Of a stretch of 47,298 nt of DNA, positions 1 to 7,949 are shown in pieces (the first letter of the stretch is position 1; each line of letters starts with the position of its first letter). Made by a program: the position numbers and the translations under genes. The notes under the pieces were generated by a model. That model was not told where the DNA came from and did no database searches. It was given only the letters and a program-made list of their open reading frames with translations. Source of the stretch: an uncultured Opitutales bacterium (GTDB lineage Bacteria > Verrucomicrobiota > Verrucomicrobiia > Opitutales > Intestinicryptomonadaceae); the NCBI GenBank assembly GCA_900545705.1, contig URAK01000014.1, forward strand, positions 1-47,298, in the 5' to 3' direction.

Positions 1-583
1 CGTTCTCTTTGCCCTCTTTTTTTTCCACCATTCCACAATCTTTGACGTAGAACGATAAATTTTCAGCATAGAATATAAAACATTTTCTCTCATTTGAATA
101 GTAACCAAAAGCATCTAATATACTTGGAATATCTGGATTCAAAACTCTCTGAATATTAGCTAGTGACATCGATTCTTGCGGTGAAAATTTATGTAGACCA
201 TATTTATTTGAGTATTCTATTAGGTTATTAGGGTAAATTCTCAGCAGGGTCATTACATCTTTAAAATATGATTTATTTAATTGCATTCTCAGAAGGTATT
301 TTCCATCAGAGTTTACTTTATATTCATCTATTTTTTCCAGATAAGAAAATCTATTAAACTGACATCTAACATTGCCTATTTTTAGGAAATTCATATCTTC
401 TGGCTTGTTATTATTTCCCACAAAAGCTTTCTCATACGTTGTTTTTACAGTATAACTACATGAAAAGTAACTTTGATAAAACATTTTTTGAGCTATTGCC
501 CCAATCTTTTCGATAGGCTCTGTTGCACATGTTATCTGCATTATAAATAGATATAAACATATAAATATATTTGTCTTTAACAT
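1..583 (-). CDS. Exported protein of unknown function, C-terminus beyond window
   Basis: An open frame runs from an ATG at 583 off the left edge of the window (194 codons seen, no stop). The first 20 or so residues (MLKTNIFICLYLFIMQITCA) look like a Sec signal peptide, so the product is probably periplasmic or outer-membrane. A good ribosome binding site (AAGGA) lies 8 bases before the ATG, which decides the start. I recognise no family. It lies directly downstream, on the same strand, of a decayed C-terminal fragment (764-898). That is the same arrangement seen for other small exported proteins of this island, so an immunity-type role is a guess only. Confidence 0.6.
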   Translation of the reverse strand, partial: MLKTNIFICLYLFIMQITCATEPIEKIGAIAQKMFYQSYFSCSYTVKTTYEKAFVGNNNKPEDMNFLKIGNVRCQFNRFSYLEKIDEYKVNSDGKYLLRMQLNKSYFKDVMTLLRIYPNNLIEYSNKYGLHKFSPQESMSLANIQRVLNPDIPSILDAFGYYSNERKCFIFYAENLSFYVKDCGMVEKKEGKEN

Positions 584-1062
584 ATATTATTCCTTTCCGC
601 CTGACTCTTTTTTATATATTTAGAATTAGATTCATGGAGATGCCTGCCTCACAGCATTTGAGCAATTTATGTGAAAATCAAATTAACTTTATTGTTATTT
701 AATAAAATGTTAGATTGGTAGATGTCAATAGAATTATAACTACCATTAGCCAATCAATAACTTTCAATTGGGAAACTCATAATTTTTTGGGCTTTGAGTA
801 AAACTTGGGGAAAATGAATTTTTCGCTGCAGCGGCATAGTTGAATGCATGACCAACAAAAGCAGAAGCTTGGGAAGTCCTAATGATTATTCTATTCATAC
901 AAGTTTTAGTAAATTCCACGCCTAATAAGAGCGTAAGTAATTATTTTTTTTAATCTTTACAATCTCAAAGTATAAACCTATAAATTATTTAATAACTTTT
1001 GTACTGTATTTTTGAACTTATGATCTATGCTATCATTATAAAAAATATAGAAAGTAATTATT
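584..1062. other. Intergenic AT-rich stretch with a gene remnant
   Basis: The stretch separates the divergent genes at 583 (minus) and 1063 (plus). Its only coding-like content is the short minus-strand fragment at 764-898, listed separately. The part just before 1063 is very AT-rich and probably holds the promoter of the plus-strand gene, but I cannot pick out convincing -35/-10 boxes. Confidence 0.4.
764..898 (-). pseudogene. C-terminal remnant, possibly of a toxin tip
   Basis: A 44-codon open stretch starts at an in-frame ATG at 898 and ends at TGA (764). The open frame extends about 14 codons upstream without a better start. The residues (FVGHAFNYAAAAKNSFSPSF and so on) look like real protein, but there is no ribosome site and no N-terminal domain. 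It sits just upstream of the exported protein at 1-583. I read it as the tail end of a degraded gene, by analogy with the fragments at 4216-4305 and 10147-10305. It could also be a chance ORF. Confidence 0.3.
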
Positions 1063-1986
1063 ATGAATAAAATATTTATTAGCACGCTATCTTTATATTG
1101 CTTATCAATATATTCCCTATCTGGAAAGGAGTTTAATGTAGACGAATATTTTCCCGGTTTGCCAACTACAATTTCATTTGACTATGTAGAAAATACACGC
1201 ACCAATTTTAACGGAAAAGCTAATGAGCCTGTAAAACTTAACGGCAGCCTTTCATATAATTTTGTAAATGGCGCATATAATTTGAAAACTATTCAAGAGA
1301 TTGATTCTCAGAAACGCAAAGATATAAGAGAGGTTTTTTGGGACGGCAAGGTTGTCAAGCACAATAATAACCTATATATTTCCGACAAATGCGTTTTAGC
1401 TGAAGGTGGATTTACAAATCAAATACTCACGTATGGGCAATTTCCCAACCCTTTGGAATTTATATATACAACGAATTTACCCCAAAAGCCTTTATTATAT
1501 TCGGAAATACTAAGAGAAGCATTATCCCAAAAAATCCCTATGAACTTAAAAAAAGAAGGCGATACCCTGACATTGGAATTTGAGAAGAGGCAAAATACGA
1601 TTTTTACATTCAAGTTTGATAAGAAAAATAAAATCCTAAGTCTAATAAAAACCTCTGTACACGACATTGACGGCAACATAGAGTATTCAAGGGTAATTAA
1701 AGTAAGCGATTATGTAACTAAATCGGGATATAGGTTACCAACCAAAATAGAAGTTAATATAAAATCAAGCGGTAGGGTTAATGTTAATAACGTTATAAAA
1801 ATCGATATTGTACCCGACTCCATAAAATTTAACAATCCAATTATCGACACAATCGCTTTCGTTCCAGGAACAATTGTGCGCGACACAATAAATAACAAGA
1901 CGTATAAGACAACAAAAACAAGTACCCAAGATACAAAAGAAGAACTTATTAAAAATATGCTGGAAGAGAATTTAGATAATAAATAG
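1063..1986 (+). CDS. Exported protein of unknown function, 307 aa
   Basis: The protein has a 21-residue signal peptide (MNKIFISTLSLYCLSIYSLS, then G-K-E) and a mature part rich in beta-strand-like alternation. A segment near residues 265-281 (FVPGTIVRDTINNKTY) resembles the short 'P-G-T-x-V-x-D...Y' tails I associate with secreted planctomycete and verrucomicrobial proteins. That resemblance is from memory and weak. The C-terminus is charged and Lys/Thr-rich. It is the only plus-strand gene of the first 11 kb, with its own AT-rich upstream region, so it is probably transcribed alone. The base composition matches the AT-rich island, unlike the core genes to the right. The function is unknown. 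Confidence 0.65.
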   Translation: MNKIFISTLSLYCLSIYSLSGKEFNVDEYFPGLPTTISFDYVENTRTNFNGKANEPVKLNGSLSYNFVNGAYNLKTIQEIDSQKRKDIREVFWDGKVVKHNNNLYISDKCVLAEGGFTNQILTYGQFPNPLEFIYTTNLPQKPLLYSEILREALSQKIPMNLKKEGDTLTLEFEKRQNTIFTFKFDKKNKILSLIKTSVHDIDGNIEYSRVIKVSDYVTKSGYRLPTKIEVNIKSSGRVNVNNVIKIDIVPDSIKFNNPIIDTIAFVPGTIVRDTINNKTYKTTKTSTQDTKEELIKNMLEENLDNK

Positions 1987-2139
1987 GATATGCCTTATAA
2001 ATTTCGAGGTCTAATCTAAAAGTTAAAAAATATAATCGTCGTATGCACTGATTCAAAAAGATGAAAATAAATTTTCATTTTTTCTCCCCATAGATTTGTT
2101 TACTATAATACAAATATTAATTATATTTACATATTATGC

Positions 2140-2442
2140 TTATAAGTTACGATCTGCAGAGCTGTTACGGCTATTATATAAATTTTTAAGATACTCTTCT
2201 AACATTACCAGTATATCTTTTTTTAAGCAAAATTTCTGATTTTCTTTATCCCAATAGAATCCAATCTCTAATAGTGAATTTCTGCCATTGCCTTTGTATA
2301 TGTAGAAATCTGGAGAAAATGCTTTAAGAAATGGATTATACGATAATTCTATTAACAAACTGTCTTTATCTACATAAATAAGTTTTACAAATACTACTAT
2401 ATTTAGCCCAGAAACACATTTAGGCTTCCCGAACATTCCCAC
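2140..2442 (-). CDS. Downstream part of a split gene, or small overlapping ORF
   Basis: This 100-codon frame overlaps the 3' end of the 319-codon frame at 2403-3323 by 40 bases in a different register. The leftmost start is GTG (2442), with an ATG two codons later (2436). There is no ribosome site and no signal peptide, unlike nearly every neighbour. Its content is beta-rich with a helical, charged C-terminus (VMLEEYLKNLYNSRNS). The simplest reading is that it is the C-terminal domain of the upstream protein, put out of frame by an indel near 2405-2440. A genuine overlapping gene is less likely because the overlap is long. See the matching finding. Confidence 0.45.
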   Translation of the reverse strand: MGMFGKPKCVSGLNIVVFVKLIYVDKDSLLIELSYNPFLKAFSPDFYIYKGNGRNSLLEIGFYWDKENQKFCLKKDILVMLEEYLKNLYNSRNSSADRNL

Positions 2443-3323
2443 GAAGAATGTGATATAGAAATTATTTTCTCCTTAATTTCTTTTTCTAAGAACAATGTTT
2501 TATTTATCCTTATAAGTTCGCACAATGGCGAGTATATCATTTTAGGTGGATTTCTTTCTTGTTTATATATAAACCTCTCTAATAAATTTTTTTGCAACTC
2601 TGAGGAAATATCATTTAACCCAAATATTTTTTTCTCGTCCTCAAAGGTAATAGGTGTGTCTGAGGTAATCTTATTTATAAAATATTCTGCAAGTTGCAAA
2701 ATATTTTGTTCTTCCATTGCCCTTAAAGAACTAATTGTTTTAAAATTTTTTAGCAAGACTGGATTTTGAGTGGTTTTAATCTCATTAATTTCCGATACGA
2801 TTTCTTTTATTTTTTTACTCGGAAAGAAATATCTGGTTAGAGTATTTTTTATATTCAGATCCTTATCTACAATATATAAGCAAATGGCCGAATTATCAGT
2901 TGATAGATTTATTGCGGGAGCTTTCTCATTCTCAAAATCGTTACGTTTAAAATCATCAATTTTGACAAGCAAATCGTCAGTAACCTTATATAACTTTGGT
3001 GGATTTAAATCTCTCTCCTTTGAATATGGAGATAACTCAAAGATATATATTTTTTTGCTTGTTATCATAAAAGCTGTTTCTTTTGCGACAACGCCTTCAT
3101 TAAACACGCCCAATAAAAGTACATCTTTTATATTATTTTCTTTTACTGTATTTAATAATATATCATTTACGACATAATTAAGGCGTTGTTTAACAGGTGC
3201 TGAAACGTCAAATTTTGCTTCTTTATCTTCTGATATTGTTAGACTTTCACTGTCCGCGTGTAGAAATATAGAAAATATTAAGTTCAATAATAGATATAAA
3301 AAACATTTCTTTGCGTATTTCAT
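2403..3323 (-). CDS. Exported protein of unknown function, probably C-terminally frameshifted
   Basis: I start this at the ATG at 3323 rather than 13 codons upstream, because the signal peptide (MKYAKKCFLYLLLNLIFSIF) then stands at the N-terminus and the gene clears the stop of the 3359-3916 gene. The mature protein is about 285 residues. It has a mixed beta-rich first half and a helical, charged second half (residues about 190-280: EEQNILQLAEYFINKI, ELQKNLLERFIY). The frame ends abruptly at 2403 in a sequence that continues coherently in another frame (2140-2442), so the native protein was probably near 390 residues. I recognise no family. It probably belongs to the exported, immunity-like small genes of this island and is co-transcribed with 3359-3916 (35-base gap). 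Confidence 0.55.
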   Translation of the reverse strand: MKYAKKCFLYLLLNLIFSIFLHADSESLTISEDKEAKFDVSAPVKQRLNYVVNDILLNTVKENNIKDVLLLGVFNEGVVAKETAFMITSKKIYIFELSPYSKERDLNPPKLYKVTDDLLVKIDDFKRNDFENEKAPAINLSTDNSAICLYIVDKDLNIKNTLTRYFFPSKKIKEIVSEINEIKTTQNPVLLKNFKTISSLRAMEEQNILQLAEYFINKITSDTPITFEDEKKIFGLNDISSELQKNLLERFIYKQERNPPKMIYSPLCELIRINKTLFLEKEIKEKIISISHSSWECSGSLNVFLG

Positions 3324-3358
3324 ATTTTTATCAATGCTTGCATGCCTAACGATATAAT

Positions 3359-3916
3359 TCAATTTACTACTTTTTTGCCAAAGTATTTGTTCTTATATTG
3401 CCGTTTTTTAATTATATATTCCTTATTTTGCTTAAACAGATTTTCCCACTTGGCTATCAAACCTAACCTCTCTTCTTTATCCAAGTCCCCATTTTCCACA
3501 TACTGTATTGTATATCCCGGATTATTACCTATGACTCTTTCAAGAGCATCTATAAAAATTATATCCGCATCAAACGTGGAAGTTCTGCTACGTAAAGCTT
3601 TAAAAAGGACCGGTACGTACTCCAACGGTATTCTATCAGAATCAAGATTCGCAATAACGCCCTCTAATCGAGATATTTTCCAGCCATAGGTCAAATCAGG
3701 CCATTGAGGATCATCGAGCAATTTATTCAACGCTAAAAATGCAAATTGTGTTTTCTCTTCTTCGGATAATTTCACATTCGGATGGTAATCATCAAGTCTT
3801 TTAAGCGTATCAGTTGATTTGCAAAAATTAGAAACAATCTCATTCATTTCGATACCACTTATACCAAAAGACAAGAATGGCATCAAAAAGAATAAAATGT
3901 AGATAAAGTATTTCAT
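3359..3916 (-). CDS. Exported helical protein, paralogue of 10404-10955
   Basis: The protein has 185 residues, with a signal peptide (MKYFIYILFFLMPFLSFGIS) followed by a mostly helical domain. It is clearly homologous along its whole mature length to the product of 10404-10955. Shared blocks include 'NFCK(S/T)TD', 'D(S/V)D(S/K)D(R/K)IPL', 'VIGNNPGYT' next to 'IVGNNPGYT', and the basic end 'KK(R)xYKxKYxGKKV(V/A)N'. The family is unknown to me. Two diverged copies in one island of toxin remnants fit immunity proteins against related toxins, but that is inference. It is followed on the same strand by 2403-3323. Confidence 0.65.
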   Translation of the reverse strand: MKYFIYILFFLMPFLSFGISGIEMNEIVSNFCKSTDTLKRLDDYHPNVKLSEEEKTQFAFLALNKLLDDPQWPDLTYGWKISRLEGVIANLDSDRIPLEYVPVLFKALRSRTSTFDADIIFIDALERVIGNNPGYTIQYVENGDLDKEERLGLIAKWENLFKQNKEYIIKKRQYKNKYFGKKVVN

Positions 3917-4067
3917 ATTTAATTTTCCCAGAGGTAAATGCTTAAGAAGTTTTTTATCGGATTGCCATAATTATCAAGATGGAAGTGTCCCATTAGTAGA
4001 AACATATTCAAAGATGCTATTATCTTTCCCATAAGGCACAAATACTTTTCCCATCTCTAAATGTGAG

Positions 4068-4196
4068 TTAAATATCCGATTTGAGTTTCTCTATAAAATT
4101 TGAGGAAAGTTCAATGGACTCAGAATAATTATTCCCCTGCGCAAGCATTGGAACGGAAAAGATTGTAAATATCGTCAATATGTAAAGTATTCGCAT
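4068..4196 (-). pseudogene. Truncated exported-protein gene, 42 codons
   Basis: An ATG at 4196 with an upstream AAGGTAAGG-type ribosome site begins a signal peptide (MRILYILTIFTIFSVPMLAQ). A TAA at 4068-4070 stops the frame only 22 residues into the mature part. Coding-like sequence continues in other frames down to about 3985 (for example an ATG-initiated stretch reading MGKVFVPYGKDNSIFEYVST). This looks like a broken member of the exported small proteins of the island rather than a true 42-residue peptide, though a small secreted peptide cannot be excluded. Confidence 0.45.
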
Positions 4197-4215
4197 TTTT
4201 TACCTTACCTTTAAA

Positions 4216-4305
4216 TTAGTTACTACATTTTCCATCATTTACATTTGTAGCACAATTAATATTTTTTAATTCTCCGCCAAGATCGGCGATGAGATCATTG
4301 AAACC
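4216..4305 (-). pseudogene. C-terminal remnant of a probable RHS toxin tip
   Basis: Twenty-nine codons between two in-frame stops read GFNDLIADLGGELKNIN and then CATNVNDGKCSN before a TAA. The composition looks like the natural end of a secreted domain with two cysteines. It lies 20 bases upstream of the broken exported gene at 4068-4196 and downstream of an RHS-core tail remnant (4415-4492). The order core tail, tip, exported protein is therefore preserved although all three are damaged. The tip assignment is inference from this order. Confidence 0.35.
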
Positions 4306-4414
4306 TTAGGAAACCCTGTTGTTTTAAAGTTAGCCAAGTTAGAAAAAATTTTATGTTTTATTTCTTGTACTATTAGAAAAACGACAAACTCTATCTAAAT
4401 ATGTAAGGATATAA

Positions 4415-4492
4415 TCAATTTATACCCCAGAGTCCCTTACTACCAAATGAGCTGTATCCACTAACTATGTCAGACAATACTAATAGCCTCAT
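4415..4492 (-). pseudogene. RHS core-tail remnant carrying SDIVSG junction
   Basis: The short frame reads MRLLVLSDIVSGYSSFGSKG... and stops at 4415. The SDIVSG motif is the same as the last residues of the RHS-core piece at 6625 (..SSDIVSG, stop), where the usual RHS end would read SSDPAGYPDG. Both appear to be the junction between RHS core and tip. The sequence upstream of the motif has lost similarity to the core. I treat this as a trace of a displaced RHS C-terminal cassette. Confidence 0.35.
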
Positions 4493-4522
4493 TTGGTTAT
4501 TTCTTATTTGGTTCAAATTGAA

Positions 4523-5152
4523 TCATAAAATATTATAATCTATATTATCTAATTCTTCAATAATCTTACGAAAGTTTTCTCCTTGTTTTATATAAGAGCT
4601 AATTTCTTTATTGTTATTATAATTATAAAAAGACGACAAGATTTTTAGATTGTAGAATATAGAACAATATAATCTTTTCCCGTCATATACGGTTAAAAAT
4701 GTAAATATGGCAGGTGATGATAGTAAGGAAGATTTTCTTCCTGAAATTATATATCCATCAAATAGTCAATTTGATATAGTTGCTAATTTTGCAATTTCTA
4801 TAATATGATTGAATTCTATTTTAGGCTTATGTAGGTTTTTAATTAGAATATTGTTCAATGAAACATTATTTCCTTGTTGCGTAATTAAATAACTTTTTCT
4901 GAAAAATGTATTATCTGAAACGATTTCTATTAATACAAATGGAAAACTATTATCAATAAGATCATTTAAAGTATTTTCATATTGATATGACATTTTAGTC
5001 TCCAAGTATCTTATAACTGACAAAAGCCTAGATTCATGTATAAATATTTTAGAAGTATCTTTCTGAATTTTATAATAACAATGAAATCTATTTAGGTCTG
5101 ATGCAAATAGCAAGTTACATGCCATGCAGATTATAAAGAATATTATTTTCAT
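4523..5152 (-). pseudogene. Exported protein gene interrupted by in-frame TGA
   Basis: An ATG at 5152 begins a signal peptide (MKIIFFIICMACNLLFAS), and an open frame runs 128 codons to a TGA at 4766-4768. The same frame then continues for another 80 codons without a stop, with protein-like content (LFDGYIISGRKSS ... FRKIIEELDNIDYNIL), to a TGA at 4523. The sequence around the first stop (ATISN-stop-LFDGY) reads naturally if the stop was once TGG. The full product would be 209 residues, exported, of unknown family. It follows an RHS-core remnant (5338-5409), so it may be a former immunity gene. A functional 128-residue product is also possible. Confidence 0.5.
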
Positions 5153-5337
5153 AATTATTCTACCAAAGCTCTATCTACCAGAATATTGCTTCCGTTTTTT
5201 CCATTTGCACTTACTTTACCATAAATAGCTTATGAAATTTTATTTATTATACCCACAACACTGTATCAATTGCAACATAAAAAAACTCCAATCTTAAGGG
5301 ATAGGGATACAACGCATAAGTAGGACAGCCATAAGCG

Positions 5338-5409
5338 CTAGTTTATGCCGTCAGGGTATCCAGTGGGGGTCGAAGGAGCGCCAGAAGCGTAGTAATTGCG
5401 GTATGAAAA
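5338..5409 (-). pseudogene. RHS core end remnant
   Basis: Twenty-four codons read FSYRNYYASGAPSTPTGYPD, then G-I-N and a TAG. They align with the RHS-core end in this window at 7950-8699 (YRNYDASTARWRSSDPAGYP). In DNA the match covers the block from the 'RNYDAS' codons to 'GYPDG', with small indels that scramble the ARWRSSDP part. The core end stops here: nothing that looks like a tip follows before 5152. This is one of four RHS-core traces on the same strand. Confidence 0.55.
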
Positions 5410-5510
5410 TAGGTGTATCACTTAGTTTTATTATATAATTAAGAAATATATATACTATAAGAATTCTTCCAATATTTAATTTCTTTATTGTAGTATTAGA
5501 AATTATAGCA

Positions 5511-5885
5511 TTAAGGGCCGTCTCTTCTTCGGGATATTTCTTGAGATTCTACTATGTTATCTTTAAAATGTAAAATATAAGAAAATATTTTACCATTTGA
5601 CTTATAAAAATCTATTTCCCATTTATCTAACTTCAGAAGTTCTGAGCAATTTCGCATATCTGCGATTTTAGAAAATTCTCTATAATTTGAGTTAAAATAT
5701 ATTAGTACTTTTTTATCTTTATTAAATAATGTTTTTGTTACATCTGTACGAGTCATTCCAATATAGTTATTTTTTAAAGGATGCGTTATTGGAAAGTAAT
5801 AATTTAACGGCACCATGAAACCTAATATAATTACTATTAGAATTATGATGTATCTCCATTTTATTCTATATATTTTCAAATCCAT
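5511..5885 (-). CDS. Small membrane-anchored protein, unknown
   Basis: The protein has 124 residues. An N-terminal basic stretch is followed by one hydrophobic helix (residues about 12-30, IIILIVIILGFMVPLNYYF), which would anchor it with the rest in the periplasm. After the anchor comes 'YIGMTRTDVTKTLF', a pattern reminiscent of the 'GMT..DV...L' start of BamE/SmpA-like folds, then beta-rich sequence and a charged end. The resemblance is suggestive only. It is AT-rich and lies in the island between an RHS remnant and another small membrane protein (6033-6407), with no clear ribosome site. The function is unknown. Confidence 0.5.
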   Translation of the reverse strand: MDLKIYRIKWRYIIILIVIILGFMVPLNYYFPITHPLKNNYIGMTRTDVTKTLFNKDKKVLIYFNSNYREFSKIADMRNCSELLKLDKWEIDFYKSNGKIFSYILHFKDNIVESQEISRRRDGP

Positions 5886-6032
5886 AGTAGATTGATAGCC
5901 AATATATACCCGATATAATAATCTCTAATATACTTTTCTCCTAATATTGTTGCATCTTAATATAATTTCCACGCACTTTCTATAAAAAATAAATTATTTT
6001 TTAGCGGATTAAAAAATTGTTATTTATAAAAT

Positions 6033-6407
6033 TCATTCGTGTGACCTTAATATTTTCTGAAGTTTATTTTTTGTTATAAGTTGCAAAGGTGTATTATCAT
6101 AAACATCTACTATAAAATATTTGTTTCCGTTAATATCAGATTCACATTCCCCATAAATAATATTACCTTCAAATGAAGGATTGGCTATCTGAATACTTTT
6201 ACCGGAAAGGTTGTCTATTAAAAAACCACGCACTGAATTTGTCATGAATAATTCGTATCTGTCATTTATTTTTTGAGTACACCCCGAACCATATAACCCG
6301 TCAAAGGTATTTCTAATATAGATGATGCAAATACAAATTAACGAAATTACTAATAATGGAATAACCCTCATATAATTATGAAATTTTGTATATCTAAAAT
6401 ATTTCAT
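6033..6407 (-). CDS. Small membrane-anchored protein, unknown
   Basis: The protein has 124 residues with one N-terminal transmembrane or uncleaved signal segment (residues about 13-31, MRVIPLLVISLICICIIYI) and a beta-rich outer domain ending in a basic helix (KNKLQKILRSHE). It lies about 220 bases downstream of the RHS piece that ends in SSDIVSG (6625), on the same strand. This is where an immunity gene would sit if the tip between them was deleted. I recognise no family, and the ribosome site is weak. Met13 is an alternative start. Confidence 0.5.
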   Translation of the reverse strand: MKYFRYTKFHNYMRVIPLLVISLICICIIYIRNTFDGLYGSGCTQKINDRYELFMTNSVRGFLIDNLSGKSIQIANPSFEGNIIYGECESDINGNKYFIVDVYDNTPLQLITKNKLQKILRSHE

Positions 6408-6624
6408 AAAATACTATTTACGTTCCATATAAGCTATGAATAGTTTAATATTTATATAATTAAAATCAAGCTAAATAAATATCCGTAAATTTCTAAACTA
6501 AAAAATATTTAAAGTATAACAGTATGGCAAAATATAGACTTGCATGTCAGCTATACGCCTACTTGCGCATCTATGTAATACCATAAAATGATATTATCCA
6601 GTGAAATTAGTATTTATTTCATCC

Positions 6625-7530
6625 TCATCCAGACACTATATCTGAGGAGCGCCAGCGGGCGGTGGAGGCGTCATAATTGCGATATGAAAATACATACGTT
6701 TGCAAGTCTTCGTCGTAGAGTTTGCCGGTAACGCGCGCGGAAAGGTCTTTTTGTATATTTCTTTCGCCAAATATCGTTGTGTCTTGATAGTCTTTATTGT
6801 AGCTTTTATCGATAATTCTTGTAGTGCCTTTACGAAGGTGGGAATAGCCGATTTGCGAATAGCAACGGCGTAAGGGGTTTGCCCCTTCAATGGAAGCGGC
6901 ACTGCCGCCATTTCTGTCGCTACTCCATAGAGTGGTTCCCAAAAAGTCGTGCTCATGGTAGCGAACGCCTTCGTCGGTTTTGCTTAATATCGGTACCCCG
7001 CCGGATATATGAGGCTTATTCACATATATGTCGCTTCCACGGCGGACAAGCGCCAATCCGTCCCATACCCACACTTCCGTGCTACCGTCGTGAAAAGTCT
7101 TTTGCGCCAACATACCAAAGCCATCGTACGCAAATTTCGTTGTCTTACCTTTGCGGTTTACCTCTATAACCTTGTCCAAATATCCGTATTTATATTCTAC
7201 GTCTATTTCACCGTTAAACTTCTCCGTTACAAGGCGCTCTGCCATGTCGTAAAAGTATTCGCGCTTTTCTTCGGGTGATTCCATCTCCATTAACTGGTTA
7301 ACGGTATGTTATGTATACTTATATATTCTATTGCCTATGCGCTTTTCAAGTATATTTCCTTGTTTATCGTAAGCGTAACATTCATTCTTTTCAGGGCTTG
7401 CAGCATATTCTACGCTATCAACTTGCCGGATTTATCGTAGCTGTAATACTATGAATTGTTCTACCTCGCTGCCGGGCACGCACACCGCAAATAGATTTAA
7501 TAATATTACATTCTGTAGCGATGTTTTCAT
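6625..7530 (-). pseudogene. RHS-repeat core fragment, broken by frameshift and stop
   Basis: The largest intact piece (6625-7290) encodes 221 residues of RHS/YD-repeat core: YD-type repeats (EYKYGYLDKVIEVNRKGKT, FAYDGFGMLAQK), then the conserved RHS-associated core (HEHDFLGTTLWSSD, YSYRNYDAS-like block, ARWRSSD). It then reads IVSG and a stop instead of DPAGYPDG. Upstream, the same frame continues past a TAA (7309-7311) as ECYAYDKQGNILEKR. Before that, a one-base loss separates it from YSYDKSGKL and from a signal-peptide-like start at 7530 (MKTSLQNVILLNLFAVCV). An RHS protein should be over 1,000 residues, so most repeats are gone. It is a decayed orphan copy. Confidence 0.8.
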
Positions 7531-7539
7531 AATGTATCG

Positions 7540-7941
7540 CTACCAATAAACTTCTTTTAATCCATATCTGATTTCAAGTATGTTTATTGAATCTGATATA
7601 AATCCGTTTTTGAGAGAATATGAATTTAACGCATTTGCATATTCTTTTGAACTAGAATATCTATATAATTGATGTGTAGCTGTATTTAGTATAAAATATC
7701 TCGATTCCCCTTCTTTTTTGGGGTGAAAACAGCCATAAACAAATTGATTTTGTACATAAAAATCTAATATATTTTTTACACTTTCATTTCTATTAGGAGA
7801 TATTATAGAGGAAATGTCGGAATCGTCTCCAAAATCAAAATATTTTCCCTCCAATATATATCCGTTAGGTAGCGGAATTCTTATTTTGGCAAAATAAGCA
7901 AATCCAGTAAGTAATATAAAAAATAATACAACATATTTCAT
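7540..7941 (-). CDS. Small exported protein next to RHS tip; candidate immunity protein
   Basis: I take the ATG at 7941, which follows the stop of the RHS-tip gene (7950) by 8 bases and has a GGAAAAG ribosome-like site upstream. The product is 133 residues with a hydrophobic N-terminus (MKYVVLFFILLTGFAYFA) acting as a signal peptide or anchor. The rest is beta-rich and ends with a helical segment. The tight same-strand coupling directly downstream of a toxin-like tip is the classic position of a polymorphic-toxin immunity gene. The family is unknown to me and the role is inferred from position. Confidence 0.55.
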   Translation of the reverse strand: MKYVVLFFILLTGFAYFAKIRIPLPNGYILEGKYFDFGDDSDISSIISPNRNESVKNILDFYVQNQFVYGCFHPKKEGESRYFILNTATHQLYRYSSSKEYANALNSYSLKNGFISDSINILEIRYGLKEVYW

Positions 7942-7949
7942 TGCATTAA

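Noticed and set aside
4523..5152. TGA decoded as tryptophan throughout (alternative code)
   Set aside because: TGA ends many good genes here (for example at 32409, 33541, 35709, 39544), so the code is standard; one gene with an internal TGA is better explained by mutation.
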